From contig CM043963.1 in assembly GCA_014529385.2 (NCBI GenBank), positions 68,535,912 to 68,599,911 of the forward strand: 64,000 nt of DNA, given 5' to 3'. Numbering within the stretch: the first letter of the stretch is position 1; every line of letters starts with the position of its first letter. Positions 41,685 to 53,241 of the stretch are shown here, piece by piece. The notes beneath the pieces are model-generated. The model was not told where the DNA came from, ran no database searches, and saw nothing but the letters and a program-made list of their open reading frames with translations. Made by a program: the position numbers and the translations under genes. This stretch comes from Adiantum capillus-veneris. Taxonomy: Eukaryota; Streptophyta; Polypodiopsida; Polypodiales; Pteridaceae.

Positions 41685-43152
41685 CCGTCTCTGAGACCGG
41701 CTAGCCTCTCCTCTCATCACGCTCTCTCTGTGTTTGCACAGCTCGAGCAAAAACAGTCCCAGACATCCCTGATCCTCATATCCCATGACTCTAGAAAGTG
41801 GTCCAAAGCCCTCCTTGAACAAGCAATAAAAGCGGCCTCGTGCCTCATAGTAAACTGGGTAGTGGCATGAATAGTGCAACTCTGTCTCTAGCTCCATGTG
41901 ACATAGGGGACATGTCCTGGCCTCTGCTGGTACTCCGCTATACCTACCAATCTCGATCCGAAGCTGGTGTGAAGATGTGCCTATCTGGCCAATAATGCAT
42001 CGTATCCCATGAGATACGTGGATGTCCATGTATCTGGGCCTCGTCACAAAATCATCCTCAGTGAGCTGGAGAAGATGCTCTCTATAGAAAGCCATCTTCG
42101 TGCCCAGTTCCTACGCCAGCTATATCCAAGTCCTCCAGGTGTCAAGCTGAGGCAGGTCCTGGCGGATGAGCCTAGTGATCTCAGATTGTGTAAGAGTCAA
42201 CGAGGGTGCATCCAATGAGTATTGAAAAGGGGGCAATCTATCCATGCTGAACCCATGTCCCTGAAACCATGATGTCATCTCCCCATACTAGCATGTTGTA
42301 TCTCCCTGCCTAGCTAATTGTCGAGAGGACTCGTGCTAGTCGTGCATATCTATCTATAGGGAGGTCCCATAAGCGGTGTATAAAGGAGACTGATCTGGTG
42401 AGCGCCTCAATCACTAGTGGGGGGGCAGCTAGCTCTGCTCGAATACTTTCATGTGGTACTGAAGCCTTGGCTCCGATGAGTGGCGAGACCATGGAGACCA
42501 AGGGCTTCTCAGTGTCTCTCCATCCATCAGTGCGCCCTGACCTCCCATGATGGTCCAAAGAGGGGCCCCATATCTGAACTCCATAGAGCAATTTGCAGGC
42601 CACCAAGGTGTGAAAAAGCCAAAGCTTCGTCCGAGGCTCCTGAAACTCGATCTGTGAACATATCCTCTCCAATCCCCCCAATGTTGCATAGGATCTAGTC
42701 AGTCTTGTCTCTACTGCTCTCCTCAATGAGAATGATGGTCCACTAAAGACCACTCCCAGGTGTAAGCATCTGTATACTCCACTGTCTCATGGCCATAGGT
42801 GAATGTGGGTGTTGCTTTCCTATCCACTATGGGCTGGTGTTAAAACACCGTAACCTTGGTTTTACCAAGGTTGATAGACAAACCACTATCGTAGGAAAAC
42901 CTATGCAATGCGTCCAAGTGACGCTGCATCCCCTCTGGAGAGTCGGAGATCAACACAATATCATCAGCATATAGCAATAGTGGAATCCATGTCCCTGCCA
43001 ACTGTGCCCCTCTATCACCATGTCTCTCAATATAGTCAGAAACCCCATCCACATACATACCAAATAGAGTAGGGGAGAGTGGGCAGCCCTGCTTCACCCG
43101 ATAGTGGAGTGAACCAATGTAGATAGCCCTTATGAGTGCATACATGCCCCAT
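41685..43152 (-). mobile_element. LINE K: truncated minus-strand LINE (RT to C-terminal knuckle)
   Basis: Minus-strand frames give the RT end (YRVKQGCPLSPTLFGMYVDG, LLLYADDIVLISDSPEGMQR; 43110-42840), the thumb/connection part (ERICSQIEFQEPRTKLWLFH; 42753-42310) and the C-terminal knuckle CPLCHMELETELHYSC (about 41905) with the start of a PIP-box-like peptide (QRRIT). It begins in RT directly at a CT run (43153-43176 on the plus strand is GA) and stops before the usual 3' end. Closest relatives in the window are L4 and L2. Confidence 0.85.
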
Positions 43153-43176
43153 GAGAGAGAGAGAGAGAGAGAGAGA
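43153..43176. repeat. (GA)n / (CT)n run at the 5' end of LINE K
   Basis: GA on the plus strand, so CT immediately upstream of LINE K in its own sense. LINE alpha's 5' region follows on the other side. Confidence 0.9.
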
Positions 43177-43634
43177 TGATACACGCGCTAAGTAGTCAGC
43201 GCAAGTTCCTATCGTACATTCCACTCTCTAAGAACTAAAAGAAGCTTTGAGTCTGTGCAAAGCACAAAAACCCTAAAGTCTTCCGTTGCACCTTACACAT
43301 TTTTTGGTTGTTGGTTTGTGTTTTTGGGAGACAGGTGCAACTCTGGGCTTTCTTTGCTTGTGTCATGCGATTCCCCTGCCCGCCACCCTGCCTGCTCGCA
43401 CAACACCTCCCGCCAGCCATCGCCCAGCCTGCACCATTCGTACCACTCGCCTCCTCAGCAACGCACCACTCGGCTCCAGCCCACCCCTCGCCTTCAGCCC
43501 ACCTCTCGCCTTGTGCTGCATTGTGCTGCACTTCCACCATCACAGCAGCCCAGAGACGGGCAGCCCAGGCCACCCCCATATCCATTAGTAGCTCAACATT
43601 CAAGGGGATGGGCTGTAAACACTAGGCTTCCCGT

Positions 43635-44519
43635 GTGCTCAGCCTCGCCCCCTCGAGCTCGACCATGGCACCTCTTGACAGGAAAGAAGTGGAGGACATG
43701 ATAGCCAGAGCTATCACACAGGCAAAGAAAGATGCGGACAAGGCACTGAACGCCGAAGTAAGGAGGATGACGGAAAAGATGAAGCAGATGGAGGATAACA
43801 TCAGAGGCCTCACAGAAGAAAAGGGGGCCTGGAAGAATGCATTCGAAGAACTTCGTGACACCTCCAACACGGAGATACACCGTATACAAGAAAGCATCAA
43901 CCACCTCCGGATCTCCAGGGAAGAGGGGGAAATCTCGAGCTTCGAAGACATAGAAGTAGATATCAAAAATAAATGGAAAGCAGACATCAAAGAAGAGATC
44001 CAGACAGAAATGGAGGCCAAACAATCGGGATGGGTGGAAGTAGTTAAAAAGAATATCAAGAAGGAGGTATGCAAGGAGGTTCACATGGGAGAGCACTTGA
44101 GGGTTCAGCTTACTCTCATGGAGGAGCGATTGCGCCATATGAGGAAACACAATGTTAGGATCAGTGGCCTTAAAGAGGGACCTTCAGCAGAGGAGGATGC
44201 ACGAGAGCTCTGTAGCCAACTAGGCTACAAAGAGACTATGCCTTTTACAAAGGCATGGCGAGCTGGCCGGGACACCACTCGAGCTCGCCCGTTGATCATG
44301 CAGTTACGAGGAGATGAGGACCGCACCACCTTTTTTCGCAAAAGGGTGCTCTTACGAGGCCTCCAGGGCAGCCATATCTTTATGGACGAGGACCTCACTA
44401 GGATGCAGATCGAGCACAGGAAATCATGCATGCCCAGGGTCCTTCAGGCACGGAAAGAAGGTAAAAAGGCCTTCTTTCGAGATGGTAGAATCTTCATCAA
44501 CGGCCGCCCAATCTCATAG
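43635..44519 (+). CDS. LINE alpha ORF1 (coiled coil plus nucleic-acid-binding domain)
   Basis: An intact 294-codon ORF; ATG 43635 or the better-placed 43665 (MAPLDRKEVEDM). Residues 20-150 are heptad-rich charged helix (coiled coil), as expected for trimeric LINE ORF1 proteins. The C-terminal half has the RRM-like and C-terminal-domain pattern of L1-type ORF1: HNVRISGLKEGPSAEEDARE, ARPLIMQLRGDEDRTTFFRK, and HIFMDEDLTRMQIEHRKSCM with GKKAFFRDGRIFINGRP. It would coat LINE RNA in the RNP. The stop TAG (44517) is followed in the same frame by ORF2 sequence. Confidence 0.8.
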   Translation: MLSLAPSSSTMAPLDRKEVEDMIARAITQAKKDADKALNAEVRRMTEKMKQMEDNIRGLTEEKGAWKNAFEELRDTSNTEIHRIQESINHLRISREEGEISSFEDIEVDIKNKWKADIKEEIQTEMEAKQSGWVEVVKKNIKKEVCKEVHMGEHLRVQLTLMEERLRHMRKHNVRISGLKEGPSAEEDARELCSQLGYKETMPFTKAWRAGRDTTRARPLIMQLRGDEDRTTFFRKRVLLRGLQGSHIFMDEDLTRMQIEHRKSCMPRVLQARKEGKKAFFRDGRIFINGRPIS

Positions 44520-45740
44520 GGATTCGGGACCTATGAGACACATACACTAGCACAGGAGACACCACTCAGAGGGGCAGTCTGGAACTGCAATGGTTCTATA
44601 TGGACACATCCGGAGCACCTAGAGGAGATCATCAGTGAGCATGACTTTATATGTTTTACGGAGACACATGAGAGCCCACAGAGAGGACTACCTATAGTCA
44701 AAGGATTTCAGTGGGAGTCGACTTACAGGAACATCACCAGACAGAGTACAGCTCGGGGGTCAGGAGGGGTGGCCATACTATTCAGACAGAGCTTACACAA
44801 CCGGATACAGGTGATGAGTAGAGACGAGGAGGCATGCTATATGTGGGTACGGCTAGAGCTCACCCACGAGAGAGGGCTATACATTGCCATATGCTACTTT
44901 TCACCACATGGATCACGATATGCTATCCAGGACCCCTACTCTCGACTGTCGGAGGACATTTCTCACTACACATCACTCGGGGAAGTCCTCCTCATAGGGG
45001 ACTTCAACGGGAGGACACAGAGCCGACAGTGTGAGATCTATGATATGGAGCAACCGGAGATCATGAGGGCACTTGATGCAGAGGACATTGGGGTGAGTAG
45101 AGTGTCTACAGATGGGGGACAGGACAACACTGGATATGGCAGACACCTTCTTGAGCTTGGCAGCAGGCACCATCTCGTTATTTATAACGGGATGGCGAAG
45201 TGGCCATATTCTGGGGGATTCACTTGCTTCCCACACACTGGCGGAGAGAGCACAGTGGACTATTTGTTGGGCTCTACCCAGACAGCAGAGCTTATACACT
45301 CCTTCAGCGTTGCACGCACACCGATAGGGGCGGATCATACTTATCTTACATTCTCCCTTTTTGCTACACAGCTTGCTGACCCCCCCGCCTCCCCCCCTCA
45401 CACTTACACTACCATTTCTTTCACTCATGAGCTCACTCCTATTTATATACATCACCTGCATGAGCACCTTATACACTTAGACCCCACAGCACCTCTGGAC
45501 ACACTCACCACACACATTACATCCATCTTACACGAATCAGCCACTCAAAGTTTCCCACATCGCATACATACACCCTCCACGCACTGGCACTATGCCACAA
45601 AACAGGTGGTACGACGACGAATGTCGAGATCTACACAGACACCTACGTATATTGGAGATCAGAGGGGAGATTACACATCGCCAGGCTCAACGCAGGATGC
45701 AGACACTTACCCGTCATAAAAGACGGGAGTGGGAGGAGCA
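44520..45740 (+). pseudogene. LINE alpha ORF2: APE endonuclease domain
   Basis: Directly after ORF1's TAG the same frame stays open with GAVWNCNGS (motif I Asn), FICFTETHES (catalytic Glu), ILFRQSL, VLLIGDFNGRT (Asp/Asn), TCFPHTGGESTVDYLLGS and PIGADHTYLTFSL (catalytic Asp-His) up to TAA/stop near 45717. The first Met in this frame is at 44769, well inside the domain, so the start must lie upstream without ATG. The endonuclease nicks target DNA for target-primed reverse transcription. A frameshift near 45600 leads into the linker MPQNRWYDDECRDLHRHL. Confidence 0.82.
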
Positions 45741-48230
45741 CCAATATTGGGACATCTATCATTTACTCATGAGCAAGGATAGTGTTGAGGCATGGCGTCG
45801 GATCAGACCTCCCAGGCCATCCACTCCTATTCAGGACCCAGCGACATGGCACAATCTACAGATATGCCGAGAGCTTATACGAGATCCCAGGACAGCCACC
45901 CATACCTACGCCATCGGCTACCCGACCCACATCATCTACTTTCTTCACCACCCACATGGTGAAGAAAGCTATATCCCACCTACAGCATGGGAGGGCTAGA
46001 GATCAGGCAGGCCTACAGGCAGAGCATCTTATATGGCTGTGATACATTGGCACCACTCATTGCCCACCTCTTCAACCGCGCGCTTTCAGAGGGATTCCCA
46101 GAGTCATGGACAGAGCACACAATCGTGCCTATCCACAAATCTGGGGATGCCATGGATCCTAGCACATATCGCACTATCATGATTGGTCCTATACTGGCCA
46201 AACTATATGGCGCGGTTTTAGAGGAGCTCAGTTCTCTAGCAGAGGGAGAGGGCATGAGGACACCAGGACAAGCAAGCTTCTGCCGAGCTTTCTCTACTAT
46301 TGATCATATCTTCACCCTTCGTTGTCTGATCGACAAGACACGGGTGAGGAAGAGGAGATTATATTGCTGCTTCGTGGACTTCCGCAAAGCATTTGACAAA
46401 GTACCTAGAGAGAGACTTTTCAGACGTTTGGCTGCGCTTGGGATTGGAGAGGAGATGGCATGGGGGATCTATGCATTGTATGAGCATGTATCTGGCAGAG
46501 TGAGATGCCCGGGTGGATTAATGACACCCTTGTGAGCACCATTGGTGTGAAACAAGGTTGCCCCCTATCACCTACACTCTTTGGTCTATACATTGACGAG
46601 ATTGTAGACTTCATCTTGCACAGGGGTGGAGAGGGTGTGGATATTGCAGGGACTATTGTACGCATACTCTTATATGCAGATGATATTGTCCTGTTGTCAG
46701 AGACGGCAGAGGGACTACAACTACATTTGCAGCCCCTGGATGATTTCTGCTCACAGAGAGGACTCACAGTGAACCTTGGCAAGACCAAGGTTCTCATATT
46801 TCATACATCAGCTCAGATTCGCCAACAGAGTAGATTTACAGTAGCTGGAGGGGATATAGAGCTGACAGGCTCATATGTATATCTGGGGGTTACATTCACC
46901 GCAGCATCAGGGACCTTCTCCATGACACACGCAGCCAGAGATAGACTTACCAGAGGATACGCATCACTAGCTCTGATGGAGAGACAGTGCCACCAGGCCC
47001 ACTTCCAGGAGCCCCGGACGAAGGGGTGGCTCTTTGACACACTGGTCACACCTGCACTCATGTATGCCTCGGCCATTTGGGGACCGGGACTAGCAGACTC
47101 AGTATGGACACAGATAGAGAGGCCACAGATTATTATGATCTACAGGATGATTCGCAGCAAGCCATCAGTTCCACACAACATTATTAGAGCTGAGCTGGCT
47201 GCACCACCGATGTTGGTAGAGGCACTCTTTCAGACTGTTTTCCTTCTTCACAGATTCAAAGATATGGATCCAGATAGGATCTCTCATAGAGCCTTCATTG
47301 CATCTAGAGAGATGGCACAGGCAGGGGACACTAGCTCATGGTATGCCCAGACAAGAGATTGGCTAGCTCAGCACGGTTTTGATATCGATAGACTACCACC
47401 ACTCCAATATGACACCCAGGCCCCGACCTATTCCCTCTCACGCTCTGAGAGGAATAGGGTCATCAGACAGGAGATATGGCATACATATATTCAGAGGACA
47501 TGGCACAGGCCCACAGACACCCTACCTCCTAAAATGCTATATTACTATGAGCATTTTATGAGGTTCTCAGAGCAGGGATTCATTGAGATTCCACTATATA
47601 TACATGCAGGAGTACATGCCACACCGACTTCGGGTCAGCATTGGCCAGCTACGAGTGTCATCACATCAGCTAGAGATTGAGAGTGGCAGAGCCAGAGGCA
47701 TACCACGAGAGGAGCATACATGCCAGATCTACCAGACGGAGGTGGAGAGTGAGGAGCATTTTGTCATGAGATGCCCAGCATATACAAAGCTGAGAGAGAG
47801 AGATGGCATTGGAGACTCATTACAGCAGCATATGATAGGCCGAGAGCAGAGGAGGTTTGGCCAGTTCCTGGTTGCGGCTTTAGAGGTTCGAGAGCAGTTG
47901 TTACAGCCACGCCAGAGTCAGGATAGCAAGACACAGACTACCATCACACAGTTTTTCCAACGAGCAGGGCCAGACCCCCCCACACTACCTACACAGAGTA
48001 GAGGGCTTACCCTTCTGCAGGCAGAGTCTCAGAGGGCACGTCGGAGACCGAGGCGATACAGGACACATGGGTGTCACCAGAGGGAGATCTCGAGGATACT
48101 AGCTCTACACCATCAGTATCTAGAGCAGAGTCATGTACCAGCACCAGGGGATCCAGCATTCCAGAGATACCTGAGCAGGCCACCACCGATGTACCACATT
48201 CTCTACCCTACATATGTTGCTTGTTTTTAG
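45592..48230 (+). pseudogene. LINE alpha ORF2: linker, reverse transcriptase, knuckle and C-terminus
   Basis: Three frames in turn: 45592-45999 linker; 45987-46535 RT fingers (SEGFPESWTEHTIVPIHKSG, CCFVDFRKAFDKVPRERLF); 46505-47680 RT palm (IGVKQGCPLSPTLFGLYIDE, ILLYADDIVLLSETAEG, GLTVNLGKTKVLIFH) and thumb (FQEPRTKGWLFDTLVTPALM). Then 47583-48230 holds the knuckle CQIYQTEVESEEHFVMRC (second Cys changed to Tyr) and QTTITQFF at 47934-47957, a PIP-box-like motif, ahead of a basic tail. At least three frameshifts, so inactive. Confidence 0.85.
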
Positions 48231-48476
48231 ATACCCTCCCTATCATCTCATGGTAGTATCACCTTGCAGCCCCTAGTTGAGCCTCATGATGCGTGAGCAC
48301 ACCTCGACACGAGGACCCACACTATACATTGTACACCACATGCACCACCCTACCACACCCTTTTGCATAGTATAGGCTCATTTCAATTTGTACCTTTATT
48401 TTCCGATGCCTAGAGCATCAACACATGTATATGATATTGTCTCATAGGTCGAGTTCGGCCTTTCGAAGACGTTAAT

Positions 48477-48480
<4 letters not shown>
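48231..48480 (+). other. LINE alpha 3' UTR
   Basis: Short non-coding region with CACACC and CCCTACC words and the family 3' block GTCTCATAGGTC then GAAGACGTTAATAAAA, adjoining the CT run. Confidence 0.75.

Positions 48481-48554
<74 letters not shown>
48481..48554. repeat. (CT)37 microsatellite at the 3' end of LINE alpha
   Basis: Perfect CT run in the sense of the LINE, starting at the very end of its 3' UTR. Confidence 0.97.
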
Positions 48555-48558
<4 letters not shown>

Positions 48559-48607
48559 GAAGTATGGCTTGCATTTTCGGGAACACTACCATTGTCAAGG
48601 AAAAACC

Positions 48608-48610
<3 letters not shown>
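48555..48610. other. 56-bp spacer between two CT arrays
   Basis: Sequence beginning TTAAAGAAGTATGGCTTGC, with no match to the LINE 3' end seen by eye. It may be a fragment of the original locus or a severely truncated element. Confidence 0.5.

Positions 48611-48697
<87 letters not shown>
48611..48697. repeat. (TC)n microsatellite, 87 bases
   Basis: Perfect TC run between the 56-bp spacer and a GC-rich segment. Confidence 0.97.
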
Positions 48698-49182
<485 letters not shown>

Positions 49183-49279
49183 CCCTACGCGAGCTCCTCC
49201 TACGCGTCGAGCGAGCAGGCCCTATTCTCAGTCCCCCACCCTAGTACCCTACCCCACATTTGGGGCCCGGGTTCGATGG

Positions 49280-50437
49280 ATCCGCCTACCGAAGAGGAAG
49301 GGCCCGGGTGTAGATAGCTACACCACCCCAAAAAAAACAACGGCTACTTTCAAGCGGAGAAACAGAGATACTGTACTATCACCAGGATCATTACGAGTGG
49401 GGAAAACGTCCAAGATACATGATGAACTAATGATGGAGAAGGTCCAGGTGATGCTCAAATCAGAGCTAAACTACATGAGAGATGACATCAGGAAGGAAAT
49501 GCACGCGAGCGCTGAGAGCTACAGGAACTCCATGTACGGAGACATGATGAGAGAACTAAGGAGAGAGATCCGGGGGATACAGAATGAGGAGATTCAAATC
49601 TTGAAAACGGAATTACGAAACCTAATCAAGGCCGAAGTAAATGTAACAGAATGCGTTATGCAAAAGAAACTCGATGAGGCATCAGCAAGTTTTGAAGCAT
49701 GGAGAACAAATATGGAAAAGCAAATGGGGGAAAAAGATGCAATAATCGAGGAGCTAAAAGGAGAACTTGCGGCTTGCAAATCTGCAACTAAGGAGAAGGG
49801 AGACGACCAACCTTCGGTGCTGAAGGAGCTCGAGGACATGAAGGATCAAATAAAAGCTCTACGGGAAGGAGATCAACAGAAATCGAAAACAGCATCTTCA
49901 TGGGCGGAACGTCTTTTTAAGACACAAGAAAAGGTCGATGAAGCAGAGAAATGGATTGAGGATGCGAAGAAAGGGAAGGCCCAGATGCCCGAGACCACAC
50001 CTACCTCCACCATCATAAATATGACCATTGAGGAAGAGCAGAAAAGGAAGACTCGGGCTTTGCATGTGCGGGTCACAGGAGTCAAAGACAAAGAGAATGT
50101 AGATGAAGAAGCGAAGGAACTGATACAACGCATAGGCATCACAGAACCCATTCACACAAGTGCATGGAGAGTGGGCAAGAAAGGAACCAATGAGAAGGGA
50201 AACGTAAAGGATAGGGCACTTATTCTCCGCTTCCTGAATATAGAAATAAGGAAAGAATTTCTAAAGAAGAGGCCAACTCTTAAGAAAACCGGTATTTTCC
50301 TGGGAGATGACCTTATATTGGCACAAGTGGCACACATGCAAGAGCTGATGCCAAAGATCAAGGCAGCAAGAGAAAAGGGGAAAATCGCCTTTTATAGAGG
50401 AGGGAAAGTAGTGGTTCTGGAAAAGCGCTCATCATGA
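49280..50437 (+). CDS. LINE L2 ORF1 (coiled coil plus nucleic-acid-binding domain)
   Basis: The frame is open from within the CT array to TGA at 50435. Recognisable protein begins around 49290 (RWIRLPKRKGPGVDSYTTPK); the first in-frame Met after the array is at 49430 (MMEKVQVMLKSELNYM), so the true start is unclear. It has a long coiled coil (about 49430-49990), then the RRM-like part TRALHVRVTGVKDKENVDEE and the C-terminal domain FLGDDLILAQVAHMQELMPK with GKIAFYRGGKVVVLEK. This matches alpha ORF1 in layout. It would bind LINE RNA in the cytoplasmic and nuclear RNP. Confidence 0.8.
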   Translation: MRLPKRKGPGVDSYTTPKKTTATFKRRNRDTVLSPGSLRVGKTSKIHDELMMEKVQVMLKSELNYMRDDIRKEMHASAESYRNSMYGDMMRELRREIRGIQNEEIQILKTELRNLIKAEVNVTECVMQKKLDEASASFEAWRTNMEKQMGEKDAIIEELKGELAACKSATKEKGDDQPSVLKELEDMKDQIKALREGDQQKSKTASSWAERLFKTQEKVDEAEKWIEDAKKGKAQMPETTPTSTIINMTIEEEQKRKTRALHVRVTGVKDKENVDEEAKELIQRIGITEPIHTSAWRVGKKGTNEKGNVKDRALILRFLNIEIRKEFLKKRPTLKKTGIFLGDDLILAQVAHMQELMPKIKAAREKGKIAFYRGGKVVVLEKRSS

Positions 50438-51210
50438 CGGTGCGAGATGTATGGGGCGACGCTCCGGATAGCAGCGTGGAATTGTAATGGATCATATAGG
50501 CTAGATGTAGGTGCCTTTGAAGACAGCTTTAGGGACAAAGACATAGTTTTCTACTCAGAGACACACCAGATACCGGGACAGCGTATGCCACATGTGAAGG
50601 GTTATTTATGGGAAACAGCTGGTTGACGAGACAAGAGATCTCTACAGGGTAGCCGGGGTTCAGGAGTAGTAGCAGTCTTATTTAAAGAGGAGTTGAAACC
50701 ACTACTACAGATTATCAGGAAAGATGAGCAAGCAAGGTATATGTGGGTGAGAATGAGAGCCGAGACAGGTAGATTTCTATATATCGCTATATGCTACTTC
50801 CCTCCGAGTACCTCAGTCTACTCCTCACCTAAAGGACAATCCCCTTTCTCCATATTGAATAATGACATATGGGAGTTCTCTAGAGATGGAGACATCGTTC
50901 TCTTAGGAGACTTTAATGCCAGAACGGCCAACTCTCAAGCAGTATTCTATGATACTTCTGAGGAAATGCTCAGAGAAGTGGATTTATCACAGAGAGGGCT
51001 TACTAGAAACTCACAGGATAAAGAACACACTGAATATGGGAGACATCTCAAGGAGATGGCAACTATACATGGTTTGGCCATACTTAATGGTCTAGACAAT
51101 TTCCCGTTATCTGGGGGATTCACATGCTTCCCGCACAGGCATGAGCCAGTACAGTGGATTAAGTCAGGACTTCACCAAGCTTTATTTCTAGTATCAAGGA
51201 CTTTAAGGTG
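50438..51210 (+). pseudogene. LINE L2 ORF2: APE endonuclease domain
   Basis: Follows ORF1's TGA in the same frame: RCEMYGATLRIAAWNCNGSY with a Met at 50447, then FYSETHQIPGQRMPHVKGYL, a TGA at 50624 where L3 has CGA, GSGVVAVLFKEELKPLLQII, DIVLLGDFNARTANSQAVFY and SGGFTCFPHRHEP. A frameshift near 51150-51210 separates the last part, which continues at 51208 as VGIAVDHALLTLSI with the catalytic Asp-His. L3 shares this sequence almost exactly. Confidence 0.82.
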
Positions 51211-53241
51211 GGACCCACGCCGGTTGGGATTGCAGTGGATCATGCTCTATTGACCTTATCAATCTCCTTCCAATACAATGCCTCTCAAGTACAAAGGAAG
51301 AAGACACACACAAGATATACTTTCACGCCAGAAACTGATTCAGTCTATGTGGAAAAGATCTATAATAGGATGTGGGCAGCCGAGCCAATATATACTGTAG
51401 AGGAGATTACTTCTCAATTAACAGAGATACTACATGGAGCAGCACAAGAGGCATACCCACATACTCAACCTGATCAGAAGAGAGGATCTGGGAACACGCC
51501 TCAAAACAGTTGGTATGATGAGGAATGCAGAGAGACGAGAACCCAAGTCCAGAAAGAGCTTACACTTGGGATCATCACATATAAGCAGTCTCGGATTGCT
51601 CTTCGGCATATAGTACGTCGCAAGAAAAGGGCATTTTTAGCCAAACTAGAAAAGGATTTATATCAGCTCTTCTTGAGTCAGGACTCACATGAGGCCTGGC
51701 GCTTATTTCACGAGCACTCACCGCCTCCGACGATCACTTCTCCTGAGATCTGGGGTCAATATGTAACATCATTATATATGGTATCTGGACAGCCTCCATT
51801 ACCAGATCCGCTAGAGCCATGCCCTGCTACTAGTACTTTCTTTACTACGGAAATGGTGGAAAAAGCCATTGATAAGATGAAGACAAGAAGAGCATATGAT
51901 CATGAGGGTTTAGTAGCAGAACATCTGATCCATGCCAGGGATCTACTTTCAGAAGTCCTTGCTTGTCTGTTTAATCAGGTCATGTGTGAAGGATTCCCTG
52001 AATCTTGGAAATTATCTACTATCGTACCTATTTTCAAGTCAAGGGATCCTATGATACCTGGGAACTACCATACCATTATGGTAGGTCACACTTCGACCCG
52101 ACTGTACGCATCCATTCTTGAACAAAAATTGAGTAGATGGGCAGAGAATGAGGGCATAAGGGCAACAGGACAAGCTGGATTCAGAAGGGGTTATTCCACT
52201 TTAGATCATATTCTTACGCTCACAGCCATTATTGAGGAAGGAAGAGCAAACAGGAGAAGGATGTATTGTTGCTTTGTGGATTTTCGGAAAGCTTTTGATA
52301 CAGTACCAAGGGCCAGATTGATGCGCAGGATGCAAGAGTTAGGGGTCCCCAAAGAGATTATTTGGGGGATCATGGCCTTATACGGATCAGTAACTGGTTA
52401 TGTACGTACTCCAGAAGGGGATTCGGACGTTGTTCATTCCACCGTTGGAGTAAAGCAGGGATGCCCACTGTCCCCTACTTTATTTGGTATGTACATAGAT
52501 GAGGTATCAAATTACATTGAGAGAGAAGGTGACAGAGGTGCTCAACTTGCAGGGTCATGGATCCCTTTGCTATTGTATGCAGATGATATTGTATTGATAG
52601 CAGAATCACCAGATGGAATGCAGAGGCAGCTGGATGCTTTACATAAATTCACGAAGGACAGTGGACTGTCGGTAAACTTGGGTAAAACCAAAGTTATGGT
52701 GTTTAACACCACACCGCAGTGGGTTAGGAGATCGGCACCTACATTTGCATATGGCCAGGATACAGTAGAGTACACAGATGCATACACATACCTTGGGGTG
52801 GTATTTGCAGGACCGAAGTTTACTCTTAAGAAAGCAGCGGATGCTACATTCTCTAGAGCCTCTGCGGCCTTGGGAGGGTTGGAGAGGATGTGTTCACAAG
52901 TGCAGTTTCAGGAACCACGAACAAAACTTTGGCTCTTTGATACTATGGTGGCTTCGGCTATGCTTTATGGGGTCGAGATTTGGGGACCATCTGTGGATCA
53001 CGATAATTGGAAGTCAATGGAGAGACCTTTGGTATCTATGATTTCCCGAATGATTAGAGCCAAGGCCTCCGTACCACACGCGATTACCCGAGCGGAACTA
53101 GCGGCCCCTCTGATAGAAATTGAAGCTTTTACCAAATCAGTGTCCTTTATGCATGGTTTGTGGGATACAAATAACTGCCGATATACTAGACTGGCCCTCG
53201 AATCCTCTCGACAATTGGCAATGAAAGGGGATACATCATGA
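51208..53241 (+). CDS. LINE L2 ORF2: reverse transcriptase (open, 677 codons)
   Basis: The longest open frame in the window. It begins in the end of the endonuclease (GIAVDHALLTLSISFQYNAS), has a linker of about 200 residues (RYTFTPETDSVYVEKIYNRM), then all RT blocks: CEGFPESWKLSTIVPIFKSR, GQAGFRRGYSTLDHILTLTA, CCFVDFRKAFDTVPRARLMR, VGVKQGCPLSPTLFGMYIDE, LLLYADDIVLIAESPDGMQR (YADD active site), GLSVNLGKTKVMVFNTTPQW and the thumb FQEPRTKLWLFDTMVASAML. It copies LINE RNA at the nicked target. It ends at TGA 53239; homologous sequence continues beyond, so this stop is a mutation. Confidence 0.88.
   Translation: MGPTPVGIAVDHALLTLSISFQYNASQVQRKKTHTRYTFTPETDSVYVEKIYNRMWAAEPIYTVEEITSQLTEILHGAAQEAYPHTQPDQKRGSGNTPQNSWYDEECRETRTQVQKELTLGIITYKQSRIALRHIVRRKKRAFLAKLEKDLYQLFLSQDSHEAWRLFHEHSPPPTITSPEIWGQYVTSLYMVSGQPPLPDPLEPCPATSTFFTTEMVEKAIDKMKTRRAYDHEGLVAEHLIHARDLLSEVLACLFNQVMCEGFPESWKLSTIVPIFKSRDPMIPGNYHTIMVGHTSTRLYASILEQKLSRWAENEGIRATGQAGFRRGYSTLDHILTLTAIIEEGRANRRRMYCCFVDFRKAFDTVPRARLMRRMQELGVPKEIIWGIMALYGSVTGYVRTPEGDSDVVHSTVGVKQGCPLSPTLFGMYIDEVSNYIEREGDRGAQLAGSWIPLLLYADDIVLIAESPDGMQRQLDALHKFTKDSGLSVNLGKTKVMVFNTTPQWVRRSAPTFAYGQDTVEYTDAYTYLGVVFAGPKFTLKKAADATFSRASAALGGLERMCSQVQFQEPRTKLWLFDTMVASAMLYGVEIWGPSVDHDNWKSMERPLVSMISRMIRAKASVPHAITRAELAAPLIEIEAFTKSVSFMHGLWDTNNCRYTRLALESSRQLAMKGDTS

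Larger units (their letters stand above)
43177..48480 (+). mobile_element. LINE alpha: near full-length non-LTR retrotransposon
   Basis: Contains a C-rich 5' region (43177-43634), ORF1 (to 44519), ORF2 (44520-48230) and a 3' UTR ending GTCTCATAGGTCGAGTTC then CGAAGACGTTAATAAAA, directly followed by (CT)37. The same 3' end block (GTCTCATAGGTC...GACGTTAATA) closes L2, and a close variant (GGCGTTAATA) closes L4, so it defines the family's 3' end. A divergent subfamily relative to L2 and L3. The exact 5' end is not fixed; no target duplication can be recognised next to microsatellites. Confidence 0.85.

Noticed and set aside
43255-43701. Pro/Ser/His-rich ORFs before LINE alpha ORF1
   Set aside because: They overlap in three frames within a C-rich 5' region and change composition together, as expected for non-coding C-rich DNA.
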